From the NCBI GenBank assembly GCA_050953365.1, contig JBMNMN010000013.1, positions 1-64,000 of the forward strand: 64,000 bases of DNA, read 5' to 3'. Position 1 is the first letter of the stretch. Each line of letters opens with the position of its first letter. Made by a program: the position numbers and the translations under genes. The stretch is from UBA1426 sp050953365. Its GTDB lineage: Bacteria; Bacillota; Clostridia; Peptostreptococcales; Anaerovoracaceae. The notes under the pieces were generated by a model, which was not told where the DNA came from, searched no databases, and saw nothing but the letters and a program-made list of their open reading frames with translations. This document shows positions 43,161-52,733 of this stretch, one piece after another.

Positions 43161-44801
43161 ATGAAGAGATTTTTAGTCTTACTTCTCGCTTTCTGCATGG
43201 TCTTTACATTAGCGGCCTGCGGCGGCGGTGGAGAAGAACCCGACACGGAAGCAACATTAGATCTTTCGGTGTGCTTTGCTTCTGAACCCTCCACCATTGA
43301 CCCTGCATTGAACAGCGCAGTAGACGGTGCCATTATGTTGCAACACACCTTCGAAGGACTGATTAAATGGGTTGATGATGGTAACGGAAACGCAACATTG
43401 GCTCCCGGTATGGCTGAAAGCTGGGATGTGAGCGAAGACGGAACGGTCTATACCTTCCACATTCGTGAGGGCGCACTTTGGTCGGATGGCGAGCCTGTAA
43501 CGGCTCACGACTTTGAGTATGCCTGGAAGAGAGTAGTCGATCCGGAAACAGCAGCTGACTACAGCTACATGTTGGATTGCGTTAAGAACGGCCCGGAAAT
43601 CATCTATGACGGAACCATGTCTCCCGATGATCTTGCGGCAGTTGCTCTGGACGACATGACCTTCGAAGTAACTCTTCACACAGCTATCCCATATTTCATT
43701 GAGATCGCAGCCTTCCCGGCAGCATTCCCTGTTCGTCAGGACATCATCGAAGAGTATGGCGATCAATGGACCTTCGATCCCGCTACATATATCGGTAACG
43801 GTCCATACATGATGAGCGAATGGGTGCACAACTCCTACATTATGATGGTCAAGAATCCCAACTACTATGACTATGACAAGCTCGGCCCGGATTCCATCAA
43901 GTTTGCTCTGATGGATGACGATAATGCGATGCTTGCTGCCTTCAACAGCGGCGAATTGGACTTCAACGAAGGTTATCCCATCGACGAGGTTCCCTCGCTC
44001 TTAGCGTCCGGTCAGTTGAAGATCGCAGACTATATCGGTACTTATTATGTTTGCTTCCAGACGCAGCTTGAACCCTTTAACGATCCTCGCGTAAGAGAAG
44101 CATTCTCTCTGGTCATCGACCGCAACTATATCGTAAATCAGATCACCAGAGCCGGACAGGTTCCTGCTGGCGGCTATGTACCTTCCGGTATTTATGATGC
44201 CGAAGGTCCCGGATCCGACTTCAGAGAAGTTGGCGGCAATTATTACAGCCTGGATGATGCCGATTATGCAGCCAAATGCGAGAGAGCCCGTGAACTGCTT
44301 GCAGAAGCAGGTTATCCGGGTGGTGAAGGCTTCCCCATTGTTGAATATCTCTACAACACAAACGACGGTCACAGAGTCATCGGTGAAGCGCTGCAGAACA
44401 TGTGGCAGACAGAGTTGGGCGTACAGGTTACCCTTACCAACCAGGATTGGGCGGTCTTCTTGGATACAAGAAAGAACGGAGACTACTCCATCGCTCGTAA
44501 CGGATGGATTGCTGACTACAACGATCCTATCTCCTTCCTTGATATGTGGATAACCGGCGGCGGAAACAATGACGCTCAGTACGCCAATCCGGAATACGAT
44601 GCCCTGATCGCTGCGGCAAAATCCACTGCGGACGCTGCCGAAAGAATGGATCTGCTGCATCAGGCCGAAGATATCCTGATGGCAGAGCATGTTGTAGCGC
44701 CTATCTACTTCTACACCCAGCCGTACATGGTATCGGATGATCTGAAGGGTTGGTACTACACGCCTCTGGGATACTTCTTCTTCAGCTACGCGTATAAATA
44801 A
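43161..44801 (+). CDS. dppA: Peptide-binding lipoprotein of the ABC importer
   Basis: A 546-residue extracytoplasmic solute-binding protein (SBP family 5). The lipobox is LAAC at residues 18-21, so the mature protein is anchored by Cys21, followed by a GGGGEEPD linker. Family features include LDLSVCFASEPSTIDPALNSAVDGA, the EGALWSDGEPVTAHDFEYAWKRVVDPE signature and DPRVREAFSLVIDRNYIV. It delivers peptides to DppBCDF. It has a strong AAGGAGGAG site, probably its own promoter, and a terminator at 44887. Confidence 0.93.
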   Translation: MKRFLVLLLAFCMVFTLAACGGGGEEPDTEATLDLSVCFASEPSTIDPALNSAVDGAIMLQHTFEGLIKWVDDGNGNATLAPGMAESWDVSEDGTVYTFHIREGALWSDGEPVTAHDFEYAWKRVVDPETAADYSYMLDCVKNGPEIIYDGTMSPDDLAAVALDDMTFEVTLHTAIPYFIEIAAFPAAFPVRQDIIEEYGDQWTFDPATYIGNGPYMMSEWVHNSYIMMVKNPNYYDYDKLGPDSIKFALMDDDNAMLAAFNSGELDFNEGYPIDEVPSLLASGQLKIADYIGTYYVCFQTQLEPFNDPRVREAFSLVIDRNYIVNQITRAGQVPAGGYVPSGIYDAEGPGSDFREVGGNYYSLDDADYAAKCERARELLAEAGYPGGEGFPIVEYLYNTNDGHRVIGEALQNMWQTELGVQVTLTNQDWAVFLDTRKNGDYSIARNGWIADYNDPISFLDMWITGGGNNDAQYANPEYDALIAAAKSTADAAERMDLLHQAEDILMAEHVVAPIYFYTQPYMVSDDLKGWYYTPLGYFFFSYAYK

Positions 44802-44886
44802 GCCGTAAAAGGCCCTGTTCTTAGGGACGGGGTGGAAGACGAATGCGGATAATCGCAAAAGAAGAATACTGAAAGTAATACAATGT

Positions 44887-44918
44887 ATGGGGCAGGATAA
44901 CCTGCCCCATTATTTTTT
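44887..44918 (+). terminator. Rho-independent terminator of the dpp-type operon
   Basis: ATGGGGCAGG and CCTGCCCCAT form a 10-bp perfect stem around ATAA, followed by a T-rich run. Confidence 0.9.
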
Positions 44919-45021
44919 ATTGTTTTACCGCATGTAAAAGAAATATTTTTCTGCAATTTTGAGCTTTGTGTACAAAAACAAAAAAAATCTTTTTTTTCTA
45001 TATATTTAACCACATTTATGT

Positions 45022-45050
45022 TTGACATAAAAGTATTCTAAGATTATAAT
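45022..45050 (+). promoter_or_regulatory. Consensus sigma-A promoter of the NSS transporter gene
   Basis: TTGACA-N17-TATAAT matches the consensus exactly. It lies 62 bases before the TTG start at 45112, in the AT-rich part of the gap after the dpp terminator. Confidence 0.9.
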
Positions 45051-45111
45051 TTAGCTTATATTTGAGTGCAATATTATATATTTTTTAGCACTAATAAAAG
45101 GAGGTTTTATT

Positions 45112-46611
45112 TTGAAAAGAGAGCTATGGAACTCAAAATTGGGCTTTTTGCTTGCTGCCATAGGTTCCGCTGTCGGACTTGGGAACATATGGCGATTTCC
45201 GTATACCGCAGTTGAGAATGGCGGCGGAGCGTTCTTATTACCTTACTTTTTTGCGATTATTACAGCAGGTATTCCGATCCTTATTCTGGAATACACGATG
45301 GGAAAGACTTACAGGGCAGGCGCCCCCGTTACATGGGCAAGAATCAATCAGAAGTATGAATGGGTTGGTTGGTTCCAGGTCATGGTGGCCTTTACCATCA
45401 CAGTTTACTACGTGGCTGTTGTCGTATGGGTTATAAGCTACATAGGATTCTCTTTCAACCTGACATGGGGCGACGATCCTACCGGTTTCTTCCTTGAATA
45501 CTTGGGCATTACCAACAGCGCATTTGAGTTGGGCGGTATTCAAATGAACCTTCTGGTACCGTTTATCATAATCTGGGTTTTGACCGCAATCGTCATGTAC
45601 AGGGGTGTCAACAAAGGTATCGATATCGCATGCAAGGTTGCGCTGCCTTTGTTGCTGGTGCTGACTATTGTCTTGGTAATCCGCGGCATCACTCTTCCGG
45701 GAGCCGTAGACGGTCTGAACTACCTGTTCACCCCCAACTGGGATACCATCTTTGATTCCAAGGTATGGGTGGCAGCTTATGGCCAGGTATTCTTCAGCCT
45801 TTCCATCGCATTCGCCATCATGATAGCCTATTCGAGCTATCTGCCGAAGGAAACCGATGTGGTCAACAGCGCTTTCATTACCGCTACGGCCAATCACGGT
45901 TTCGAGCTCCTTGCAGGTATTGGTGTGTTCAGCGTTCTCGGTTATATGGCATATTCTCAGGGTATTGCTGTAGAAGAAGTAGCTGCCGGTGGTGTGGGAT
46001 TGGCTTTCATGGTTTTCCCCGCGGCCATCAACACTCTTCCCGCTATGAACGGCCTTGTCGGATTCTGTTTCTTCGGCGCGCTGTTCTTTGCAGGCTTTAC
46101 CTCGCTGATCTCCATTATTGAAGCGGTCATTGCCGGTATTTCTGACAAGTTTGAATTACCTCGTAAAAAAGCCACTACTTTGGTTTTAATCCCCGCTATT
46201 GTAATCAGCACGCTGTTTATAACCGGCGCCGGACTCTATATTCTGGATATTGTCGATGCCTTCGTTAATAACATCGGTATTGTAGGCGGCGGTGTTCTGG
46301 AAGTCTTCCTGCTTGGTTGGTTCTTCAACACCGAAACCCTGCGTCAGGAAGCAAACAGCTTCTCCAATTTCAGCATTGGAAAATGGTGGACATATATGCT
46401 TAAGATCGTTACGGTCGTGGTATTGGGCTTCATGGTCATATCCAATGCGATCAACTACATCAAAGAGGGTTACGGAGGATATCCCGGCATTGAAGTTACC
46501 GCCTTTGGCTGGGGCAGCATCCTCGTCTGCGTCATTGTGGCGATCGTTCTGACAACCCTTAAGGGTAAGGAAGGCTATGCCGATTTGGCAAAGCACAAGG
46601 AGGTAGAATAA
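45112..46611 (+). CDS. Neurotransmitter:sodium symporter (NSS) family transporter
   Basis: A 499-residue Na+-coupled amino acid transporter with about 12 membrane helices. The NSS N-terminal signature GSAVGLGNIWRFPYTAVENGGGAFLLPYF forms the sodium and substrate site; FFSLSIAFAIMIAYSSYLP is the helix-6 unwound region. The start is TTG, with AAAGGAGG at ideal spacing and the sequence KRELWNSKLGFLLAAIGS right after it. It is followed by a one-base gap and the MetS-like small subunit, so the two form a two-gene operon. Substrate may be alanine, methionine or another amino acid. Confidence 0.93.
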   Translation: MKRELWNSKLGFLLAAIGSAVGLGNIWRFPYTAVENGGGAFLLPYFFAIITAGIPILILEYTMGKTYRAGAPVTWARINQKYEWVGWFQVMVAFTITVYYVAVVVWVISYIGFSFNLTWGDDPTGFFLEYLGITNSAFELGGIQMNLLVPFIIIWVLTAIVMYRGVNKGIDIACKVALPLLLVLTIVLVIRGITLPGAVDGLNYLFTPNWDTIFDSKVWVAAYGQVFFSLSIAFAIMIAYSSYLPKETDVVNSAFITATANHGFELLAGIGVFSVLGYMAYSQGIAVEEVAAGGVGLAFMVFPAAINTLPAMNGLVGFCFFGALFFAGFTSLISIIEAVIAGISDKFELPRKKATTLVLIPAIVISTLFITGAGLYILDIVDAFVNNIGIVGGGVLEVFLLGWFFNTETLRQEANSFSNFSIGKWWTYMLKIVTVVVLGFMVISNAINYIKEGYGGYPGIEVTAFGWGSILVCVIVAIVLTTLKGKEGYADLAKHKEVE

Positions 46612-46612
46612 T

Positions 46613-46735
46613 ATGAATACCAGTGCAATTATTATGATGATCATCGGCTGCGGAGGCTTGTGGGGAGGCTGCGCAGTGGCCGTTTCCATTGCAATGAGAC
46701 ATAGAGCAAAGAATAATGCAAATAATAATGCATAA
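46613..46735 (+). CDS. MetS-like small subunit of the NSS transporter
   Basis: A 40-residue single-helix membrane protein (MNTSAIIMMIIGCGGLWGGC, then AVAVSIAMRHR and an Asn-rich tail). It matches the small MetS-type subunit that accompanies some bacterial NSS transporters: T-S-A-I-I-M-M-I-I followed by W-G-G and a basic tail. AAGGAGG at the end of the transporter gene is its ribosome binding site. The gene is easily missed because of its size. Confidence 0.85.
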   Translation: MNTSAIIMMIIGCGGLWGGCAVAVSIAMRHRAKNNANNNA

Positions 46736-46768
46736 ATTTCAATTCTGACATTTAACATAATAGATGAA

Positions 46769-46795
46769 AAGGCCCCTCAAAAAAAGAGGGGCCTT
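46769..46795 (+). terminator. Terminator of the NSS operon, left copy of a 27-bp duplication
   Basis: AAGGCCCCTC and GAGGGGCCTT form a 10-bp perfect stem with an A7 loop. The next base is the first base of the IS1182-family terminal repeat, so the original T tract is displaced. The same 27 bases recur at 48399-48425. Confidence 0.85.
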
Positions 46796-48398
46796 CAGAC
46801 TGTAGACAAAGTCGCAGAAAGACAACAGATTCTTCTGCGGCTTTTCTTATGTAAACAATCCTCAAAGATATTGGAATTTGAACATCTAAAGGCATTTTTA
46901 TGATATAATTAAATCATAGCGAGGTGACGACGAATGATGATAAAAAATGCCGGAAATCAAAGAAATCAGATCCAGTTTGTTTCAGCAGACAGTCTTGTTC
47001 CTGAAAATCATCTCCTGCGTGACATTGATAGGGCGATTGATTTTTCCTTTATCTACGAACTCGTACAGGACAAGTATTCCCAAGATCAGGGAAGGCCAAG
47101 TCTGGATCCTGTCATGCTGATCAAAATCCCCCTTCTTCAATATCTCTATGGCATACCCAGCATGAGACAGACGATTCGGGAAATCGAAGTAAATGTTGCT
47201 TACCGTTGGTTTTTAGGGTTAGACCTCACATCTTCCGTACCTCACTTCAGTACCTTCGGAAAGAACTACACCCGTCGCTTTAAGGGAACAGATTTGTTTG
47301 AGCAAATCTTCGAGAAGATTCTGGAGGAATGCTTTCTGCATGACATGATCGATCCTTCTGTGATTTTCGTGGATGCGACGCATATCAAGGCAAATGCCAA
47401 TAAGAAAAAATCCATTAAGACAATGGTAAAGGTTCAAGCAATGGATTATGAATCGAAACTTCTTAGAGAAATTAATGAGGATAGGCAGGCGCATGGAAAA
47501 AAGCCATTTAAAGATCGGGATAATGACGAGGATCCCCCAACCAAGGAAGTGCAGCAGAGCACTTCAGACCCTGAAAGTGGTTTGTTTCACAAAGGAGAGC
47601 ACAAGAAGGATTTTGCTTATGTCACCCAGACAGCTTGTGATCAGAATGGCTGGGTGCTAGGATACACGATTCATCCCGGGAATGAGCATGATAGCAGACC
47701 TTTTCTGCAATCTACGAAAGACTGAAAAAGTATGATCCGACATTAATGGTGTTGGATGCAGGCTACAAGACACCTGCCATTGCCAAGACACTACTCGATA
47801 ATGGAATCAAGCCGATTTATCCATATCGCAGGCCTATGACGAAAAAAGGGTTCTTCAAGAAATATGAATACGTCTATGATGAATACTTCGACTGTTATCT
47901 GTGCCCCAACCATCAAGTCCTTCGTTATTCCACCACGAACCGGGAAGGATACCGAGAATACAAAAGCAATCCTGCCATTTGTGCAAACTGTCCTTATCTA
48001 TCCCAATGCACAGAGAGTAAAAACCACCAAAAAACAGTCACGAGACATATTTGGGAACCGTACCTTGAAATCTGCGAAGAGATTCGACATACCGTCGGGA
48101 TGAAGGAATGGTATGAGAAACGCAAAGAGAGCATTGAACGAATCTTTGGAACGGCCAAGGAGTTTCATGGAATGCGGTACACCAGGTACAATGGCAAAGC
48201 CCTGATGGAGATGAAAGTCGGGCTTACCTTTGCATGTATGAATCTTAAGAAACTAGCCAAGATGAAAAGAAGGAAAGGTCTATTAGACCCTGTTGACACT
48301 TCTTTTTTATTAAATCTCCTCGGGGATTTGATTCGATTTCTGAAAATGAAAAGCGTCTCAGAAGTTCTTGTTTTCTGAGACGCTTTGTCTACAGTCTG
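46796..48398 (+). mobile_element. IS1182-family insertion sequence, in a terminator
   Basis: A 1,603-bp element with terminal inverted repeats: the left end starts CAGACTGTAGACAAAG and the right end, reverse-complemented, starts with the same 16 bases. It is flanked by identical 27-bp copies of a terminator hairpin (46769-46795 and 48399-48425), which are best read as an unusually long target duplication. It carries one transposase gene with a frameshift. Confidence 0.9.
46934..48378 (+). pseudogene. IS1182-family transposase, frameshifted
   Basis: The first frame (46934-47725) gives the DUF772-type N-terminal domain (DQGRPSLDPVMLIKIPLLQYLYGI) and the DDE segment VIFVDATHIKANANKKK. It breaks in a TTTT run at about 47700, and the protein continues in another frame (F-S-A-I-Y-E-R-L-K-K-Y-D-P) to 48378, including VLDAGYKTPAIAKTLLDNG and the C-terminal FGTAKEFHGMRYTRYNGKALMEMKVGLTFACMNLKKLAK. 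Adding one T restores the frame. It is a recent mutation or a sequencing error. Confidence 0.88.
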
Positions 48399-48430
48399 AA
48401 GGCCCCTCAAAAAAAGAGGGGCCTTTTTAT
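48399..48430 (+). terminator. Terminator, right copy, with its original T tract
   Basis: The same AAGGCCCCTC/GAGGGGCCTT stem as at 46769, here followed by TTTTTA, which appears to be the original downstream context. It ends any transcript leaving the IS1182-family element toward rdgB. Confidence 0.88.
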
Positions 48431-48559
48431 CCGGATCAACTGCAGGGCTCCGGACATGGAAGACCGACATTGTGGCCGGAGCTGGATTATTGTAGCCATG
48501 AGGGCCGTTTCTATGCTATTATAAAACGGATGATTACATGAGATAAAGGGAATCGTAAA

Positions 48560-49165
48560 ATGAGAATCGTAGCGGCAACGAAGAATAAGCATAAGATAGA
48601 GGAAATTCAAGCCATCACTGCGCCTTTTGGGTTTGAGGTCATATCCAGGGAAGACGCCGGCGTCCCCGATTTTGAAATTGAAGAGGATGGGACGACTTTT
48701 CAGGAAAATTCATTGAAAAAAGCCATGGAAATCTATAAAATATGCGGTTTGCCCACCATAGCGGACGATTCCGGATTGATGGTGGACATTCTCGACGGAG
48801 CTCCCGGCGTATATTCGTCACGGTTTGCAGGCGAAGAGGGCAACGATGCGAAAAACAACGAGAAGCTGCTGCAGCTTTTGGCAGATGTGCCCTGGGAAAA
48901 GAGACAGGGGAAGTTTGTCTCCGTAATTACCATGGTTTTTTCTTCCGATGATATCCTTGTTGCAAGAGGAGAGTGCTCCGGGCATATACTATACAATGCA
49001 GCCGGTGAGAATGGATTCGGTTATGATCCGATCTTTGTTCCCACAGGGTATGAGGAGAGTTTCGGGCAACTTCCAAAGGAAGTGAAGAACCAAATAAGCC
49101 ACAGAGCCATGGCATTACGGGTTCTCCAAAAGCGGCTGCAAGACAGGATCGGTGTTCATGAATAA
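48560..49165 (+). CDS. rdgB: XTP/dITP pyrophosphatase (RdgB/HAM1 family)
   Basis: A 201-residue enzyme that hydrolyses non-canonical purine nucleotides (XTP, dITP, ITP) to monophosphates and keeps them out of DNA. Conserved motifs are ATKNKHKIEEI at the N-terminus, TIADDSGLMVDILDGAPGVYSSRFAG and NGFGYDPIFVPTGYEESFGQL near the end, then SHRAMAL. Length is normal. Its stop overlaps the start of the following yihY-type gene. Confidence 0.95.
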   Translation: MRIVAATKNKHKIEEIQAITAPFGFEVISREDAGVPDFEIEEDGTTFQENSLKKAMEIYKICGLPTIADDSGLMVDILDGAPGVYSSRFAGEEGNDAKNNEKLLQLLADVPWEKRQGKFVSVITMVFSSDDILVARGECSGHILYNAAGENGFGYDPIFVPTGYEESFGQLPKEVKNQISHRAMALRVLQKRLQDRIGVHE

Positions 49166-49991
49166 AAGAAGGATCAAAGAGGTACTGATCAACGTATTTG
49201 TAAGGATGAGAAAGCCTTATTATCAAGGGGTGGCCGCTGAGCTGGCCTTCTTTTTTCTCATGTCCATGGTACCTCTTATTATCATTACCGGTGAGTTTCT
49301 GGGTGTTTTTTCGCTTTCTGTAGATGTGATCGGGGGACTTTTGGAAGAATACGTTTCGTCTGAGGTGGCCGAATCGCTGACGGAATATATCCATTACACG
49401 CCTTCGGGAACCATCAGCGCCCTGTTTCTGCTCTTTGCCCTCTGGTCAGCTTCCAAGGCGCAGTATTCCATGATACAGATAGCAAATTATACCTATACCG
49501 GCCTGAATGCGGGAAGAGGCTTCTTTCGGGAGCGCCTGCGAGCCATGATCACAGTGGTGGCGACTATTATCCTATTGGTCTTCGGTCTGGCCATTTTGGT
49601 CTACGGAAAACCCATTGTTAATGTGGTAAGCCTTTACGTAGAGGAAATTTTACACATTCCCTTCCGCTTTAATGAGCTCTGGTATATCCTGCGCTGGCCC
49701 TTAGGCATTGCGCTCTACTTTTTCGGCATTACTTTCATTAATTATATTCTGCCCAGTCAGAGGATGGCCCTGAAAAAAATTATCCCGGGAAGCGCATTGG
49801 CTTCTGCCGGGATGTTGGTGGCTACATGGGCCTATTCCTACTATATGTCCAGGTTCTCTAACTACGATATGTTTTACGGAGGTCTTGCCTCCGTAATCGG
49901 TCTATTGATCTGGTTTTATATCCTTGGTTACGTCATGGTCATCGGTATCGTTTTCAACGCCGCTCTCGAGGAGACTCGAGGAACTAGATAA
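49158..49991 (+). CDS. YihY/BrkB-family membrane protein
   Basis: A 277-residue protein with about six membrane helices and the family features YYQGVAAELAFFFLMSMVPLIIITGEF, a central LFALWSASKAQYSMIQIANYTY and the GLASVIGLLIWFYILGYVMVIG helix near the end. It is a member of the YihY/virulence factor BrkB family; despite an old RNase BN label, no nuclease role is supported. The start at 49158 overlaps the end of rdgB, so the two are probably co-translated; a GTG at 49152 is also possible. It runs convergently into serA with an 8-bp overlap. Confidence 0.85.
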   Translation: MNKRRIKEVLINVFVRMRKPYYQGVAAELAFFFLMSMVPLIIITGEFLGVFSLSVDVIGGLLEEYVSSEVAESLTEYIHYTPSGTISALFLLFALWSASKAQYSMIQIANYTYTGLNAGRGFFRERLRAMITVVATIILLVFGLAILVYGKPIVNVVSLYVEEILHIPFRFNELWYILRWPLGIALYFFGITFINYILPSQRMALKKIIPGSALASAGMLVATWAYSYYMSRFSNYDMFYGGLASVIGLLIWFYILGYVMVIGIVFNAALEETRGTR

Positions 49992-51144
49992 CGCGGACTG
50001 ATATAATTCCTTCAAAGTTTAGCGCTTCTTTAATCTTTTGTTCATCCACTTTTGAATCCAGATCCACAAGAGTCACTGCATAGTCCCCCTTGCTTCGGTT
50101 GATCAAGTCGCTGATGTTCACATTCATATCGGCCAAAACGCCGGTTATTCTTCCCAGCATGGAGGGGATATTCTTATTCAGCACCACAAGACGGGCCAGA
50201 GTGCTGGGGAGCCCCAGATTGCAGGAAGGAAAGTTCACGGAGTTACGGATATTCCCGTTCTCCAGGAAGTCAATCATTTCTTCTGCAGCCATTACAGCGC
50301 AATTGTCTTCCGATTCGCGGGTAGATGCTCCTAAATGGGGAATGCAGATGATCTGATCCCGATCCAGGTATTTTTCGTTGGGGAAATCAGTGACATAGGT
50401 GCGGATAAACCCTCTGTCGATGGCTTCCAACACATCGTCTTCTTTCACGATCTGGTCCCGGGAGAAGTTCAGCAGGCAGACATCTTTTTTCATGAGTTTG
50501 AGACGCTCTTTATTGATCATCTCTTTGGTGTTTTCCATAAAAGGAACGTGAATGGTCACGTAATCACAACGGGGCAGAAGCACATCCAGGGACTCGATGA
50601 TCTGTACGGTGGAAGACAGTTCGTGAGCGGAAGCGATGGAGAGATAGGGGTCATAACCCAACACTTTCATGCCCAGACATTCGGCGGCGTTAGCTACCAT
50701 TACGCCGATGGAGCCCAGTCCGATGACGCCTAGGGTTTTGCCTTTGATTTCATGTCCGGCAAACTTGGATTTATTCTTTTCCACGGTCTTGGGAATGTCG
50801 GATGTGGCGCTCAGGCTTTTGGTCCAGGCGATGGCGCTGGTCAGGTTTCTGGCAGACATGAGCAGGCCGGTCAGGACCAGTTCCTTGACGGCGTTGGCGT
50901 TGGCTCCCGGTGTATTAAAGACCACGATGCCTCTTTCGGAGCAAACGTCCAGGGGGATGTTGTTGACCCCGGCGCCGGCTCTAGCTATAGCCAGGAGATT
51001 ATCGGAAAAATTCATGGATGTCAGATCCTGGCTTCTGACAAGGATGCCGTGGGCTTCATCTAAATTATCTACGAACTCGTAGTTGTCGGTAAAACAGGAG
51101 ATTCCTTTCTCGGATATTTTGTTGAGTGTTGCAATCTTGAACAT
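49984..51144 (-). CDS. serA: D-3-phosphoglycerate dehydrogenase
   Basis: First enzyme of serine biosynthesis, oxidising 3-phosphoglycerate to 3-phosphohydroxypyruvate with NAD+. The 386-residue protein has the D-2-hydroxyacid dehydrogenase fold: NAD motif GVIGLGSIGVMVANAAECLG, VTIHVPFMENTKEMINKERL and the HLGASTRESEDNCAVMAAEEM catalytic His region. The C-terminal 70 residues are a single ACT domain (GVLADMNVNISDLINRSKGDYAVTLVDLDSK), a common site for serine feedback control. The serC gene lies 253 bases upstream on the same strand, with a large palindromic element between them. Confidence 0.93.
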   Translation of the reverse strand: MFKIATLNKISEKGISCFTDNYEFVDNLDEAHGILVRSQDLTSMNFSDNLLAIARAGAGVNNIPLDVCSERGIVVFNTPGANANAVKELVLTGLLMSARNLTSAIAWTKSLSATSDIPKTVEKNKSKFAGHEIKGKTLGVIGLGSIGVMVANAAECLGMKVLGYDPYLSIASAHELSSTVQIIESLDVLLPRCDYVTIHVPFMENTKEMINKERLKLMKKDVCLLNFSRDQIVKEDDVLEAIDRGFIRTYVTDFPNEKYLDRDQIICIPHLGASTRESEDNCAVMAAEEMIDFLENGNIRNSVNFPSCNLGLPSTLARLVVLNKNIPSMLGRITGVLADMNVNISDLINRSKGDYAVTLVDLDSKVDEQKIKEALNFEGIISVRVI

Positions 51145-51245
51145 TTGTTATTGCTCCTTATCAATTCTTAATGTATTGCTATAATCTTTTACTTAAATGT
51201 AAGTTTGGTAAAGTTGCGTTTGAGACGCTTATGCAACTATGATTG

Positions 51246-51373
51246 TTTTTTGGAGATAGGGTTACTCTCCCGCTCGACGGCTACGCGCAGCGTGCCGTAC
51301 GATTCAGACGGCCCGTCCTGCCCGGTTGGCACTTGCTTGTACTCGCCGGAGCGCAACCCTATGCTCCAAAAAA
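51246..51373. repeat. Large palindromic element between serC and serA
   Basis: TTTTTTGGAG and CTCCAAAAAA, extended by TAGGGTT/AACCCTA, close a 128-bp structured segment. The interior is GC-rich with shorter inverted parts (for example GTACGGC-type segments). It is located in the serC-serA interval, so it would be transcribed with them if they are co-transcribed. It may be a MITE, an attenuator or a structured RNA. Confidence 0.55.
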
Positions 51374-51397
51374 CTTATACATGTAAATTTAAACCTT

Positions 51398-52495
51398 TTA
51401 CAGCGAACTGTTTTGCTTTTCGAATTTCTTCATGAATTCTACCAAAGCCTCCACCCCTTCATAAGGCATGGCATTGTAGATGCTGGCGCGCATGCCGCCT
51501 ACGCTTCGGTGGCCGCCAAGGTTGACAAGACCTTGCTCCGCGGCTTCGGCAATGAACTTTTTGTCCAAGGCTTCATCTCCGGTGACAAAGACAACGTTCA
51601 TCAGGGAACGGTCTTTTTCCGCCACCGGGCAGCGGAACATGGAGCTCTCATCGATGGCATTATAGAGAAGGGCCGCCTTTTCTTCATTTTTCTTTTGCAT
51701 GGCAGCCACTCCGCCCTGCTCCTTGATCCATTGGAAGGTGAGCCCAGCCATATAGATGGAGTAACAAGGAGGTGTGTTGAACAGGGATCCGGCATCCGCA
51801 TGAACTTTGTAATCCAACATGCTGGGAGTGTTTGCCGGCGCGTGGCCGATCAAGTCGCTGCGGATGATGACGATGGTCAGTCCGGAGGGTCCGATGTTTT
51901 TCTGAGCCCCCGCAAAGACCAGGCCGAATTTGCTGATATCCAGCTCCTCCGAGAGGATCATGGATGAAAGATCCGCCACTAACGGAACGTCTCCCGTGTC
52001 GGGAAGAGACGTATATCTTGTGCCGTATATAGTATTATTGTATGTGATGTAGAAGTAATCTGCATCCTTCGTAAACATTTCTTTTTCCCATTGGGGAATG
52101 TATGAAAAAGTATCTGCCTCCGATGAGGCCGCCACATTTACTTGCCCCAGTTTTGCCGCTTCCTGGGCAGCTTTTTTTGCCCAGCTTCCGGTAATGATAT
52201 AATCTGCTTTTTTTGAATTCCGGAAGAGGTTTATGGGTATCATAGAAAATTGCAGATAAGCTCCTCCCTGGAGAAACAGCACTTTATAGGAATCGGGTAT
52301 TTTCATCAGATCCCTCAGGTCCTGCTCCGCCGACTCAATAATCCGGGCGAATGTCTTTGAACGGTGGCTCATTTCCATGACGGACATGCCGCAACCTTGG
52401 TAGTCGGTCATTTCCTTAGCAGCCTTTTCCAATACCGGAAGAGGCAGCATGGAAGGCCCTGCTGAAAAATTATACACTCTGTTTGCTGTACTCAT
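51398..52495 (-). CDS. serC: Phosphoserine aminotransferase
   Basis: Second step of serine biosynthesis, transaminating 3-phosphohydroxypyruvate to phosphoserine with PLP. The 365-residue protein begins MSTANRVYNFSAGPSMLPLPVLEKAA and shows the PLP-Lys region FGLVFAGAQKNIGPSGLTIVIIR and the C-terminal NLGGHRSVGGMRASIYNAMP. The start at 52495 is chosen because GGAGG lies upstream and it matches the family start; the frame is open to 52531. It is divergent from the apgM gene. Confidence 0.95.
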   Translation of the reverse strand: MSTANRVYNFSAGPSMLPLPVLEKAAKEMTDYQGCGMSVMEMSHRSKTFARIIESAEQDLRDLMKIPDSYKVLFLQGGAYLQFSMIPINLFRNSKKADYIITGSWAKKAAQEAAKLGQVNVAASSEADTFSYIPQWEKEMFTKDADYFYITYNNTIYGTRYTSLPDTGDVPLVADLSSMILSEELDISKFGLVFAGAQKNIGPSGLTIVIIRSDLIGHAPANTPSMLDYKVHADAGSLFNTPPCYSIYMAGLTFQWIKEQGGVAAMQKKNEEKAALLYNAIDESSMFRCPVAEKDRSLMNVVFVTGDEALDKKFIAEAAEQGLVNLGGHRSVGGMRASIYNAMPYEGVEALVEFMKKFEKQNSSL

Positions 52496-52703
52496 ATATG
52501 AAACCTCCAATTCGTTAGGGCTAAGTATCAAAATTGTAGCCTAAGGGTCGGCGCTGCGGCTTGCTGTCGGGCCGTGTTTCGGGTTCCCAAGGCTTGTTCC
52601 GCATAATTATACCTACTTTTAGTATATCGGGTATTATATCATATAGATGAATAATTGCGAATATATTTGTGCCGTATAACAAGCTTTTATTCTTTTTTAT
52701 ACC

Positions 52704-52733
52704 TTGTTCAAGGCTCTTCATCTGTGGTACACT
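52704..52733 (+). promoter_or_regulatory. Possible promoter of the apgM-type gene
   Basis: TTGTTC-N18-TACACT lies about 125 bases before the ATG at 52858, in the 362-bp divergent gap to serC. The spacing is one base longer than ideal. The rest of the gap is AT-rich and should also contain the serC promoter; I could not place it with confidence. Confidence 0.4.

Noticed and set aside
51246..51373. T-box or known riboswitch controlling serA
   Set aside because: No T-box sequence or other riboswitch core that I know could be matched; only the palindromic structure is supported.
51326..51967. 213-residue plus-strand protein
   Set aside because: It is antisense to serC and overlaps the palindromic element; no domain is seen.
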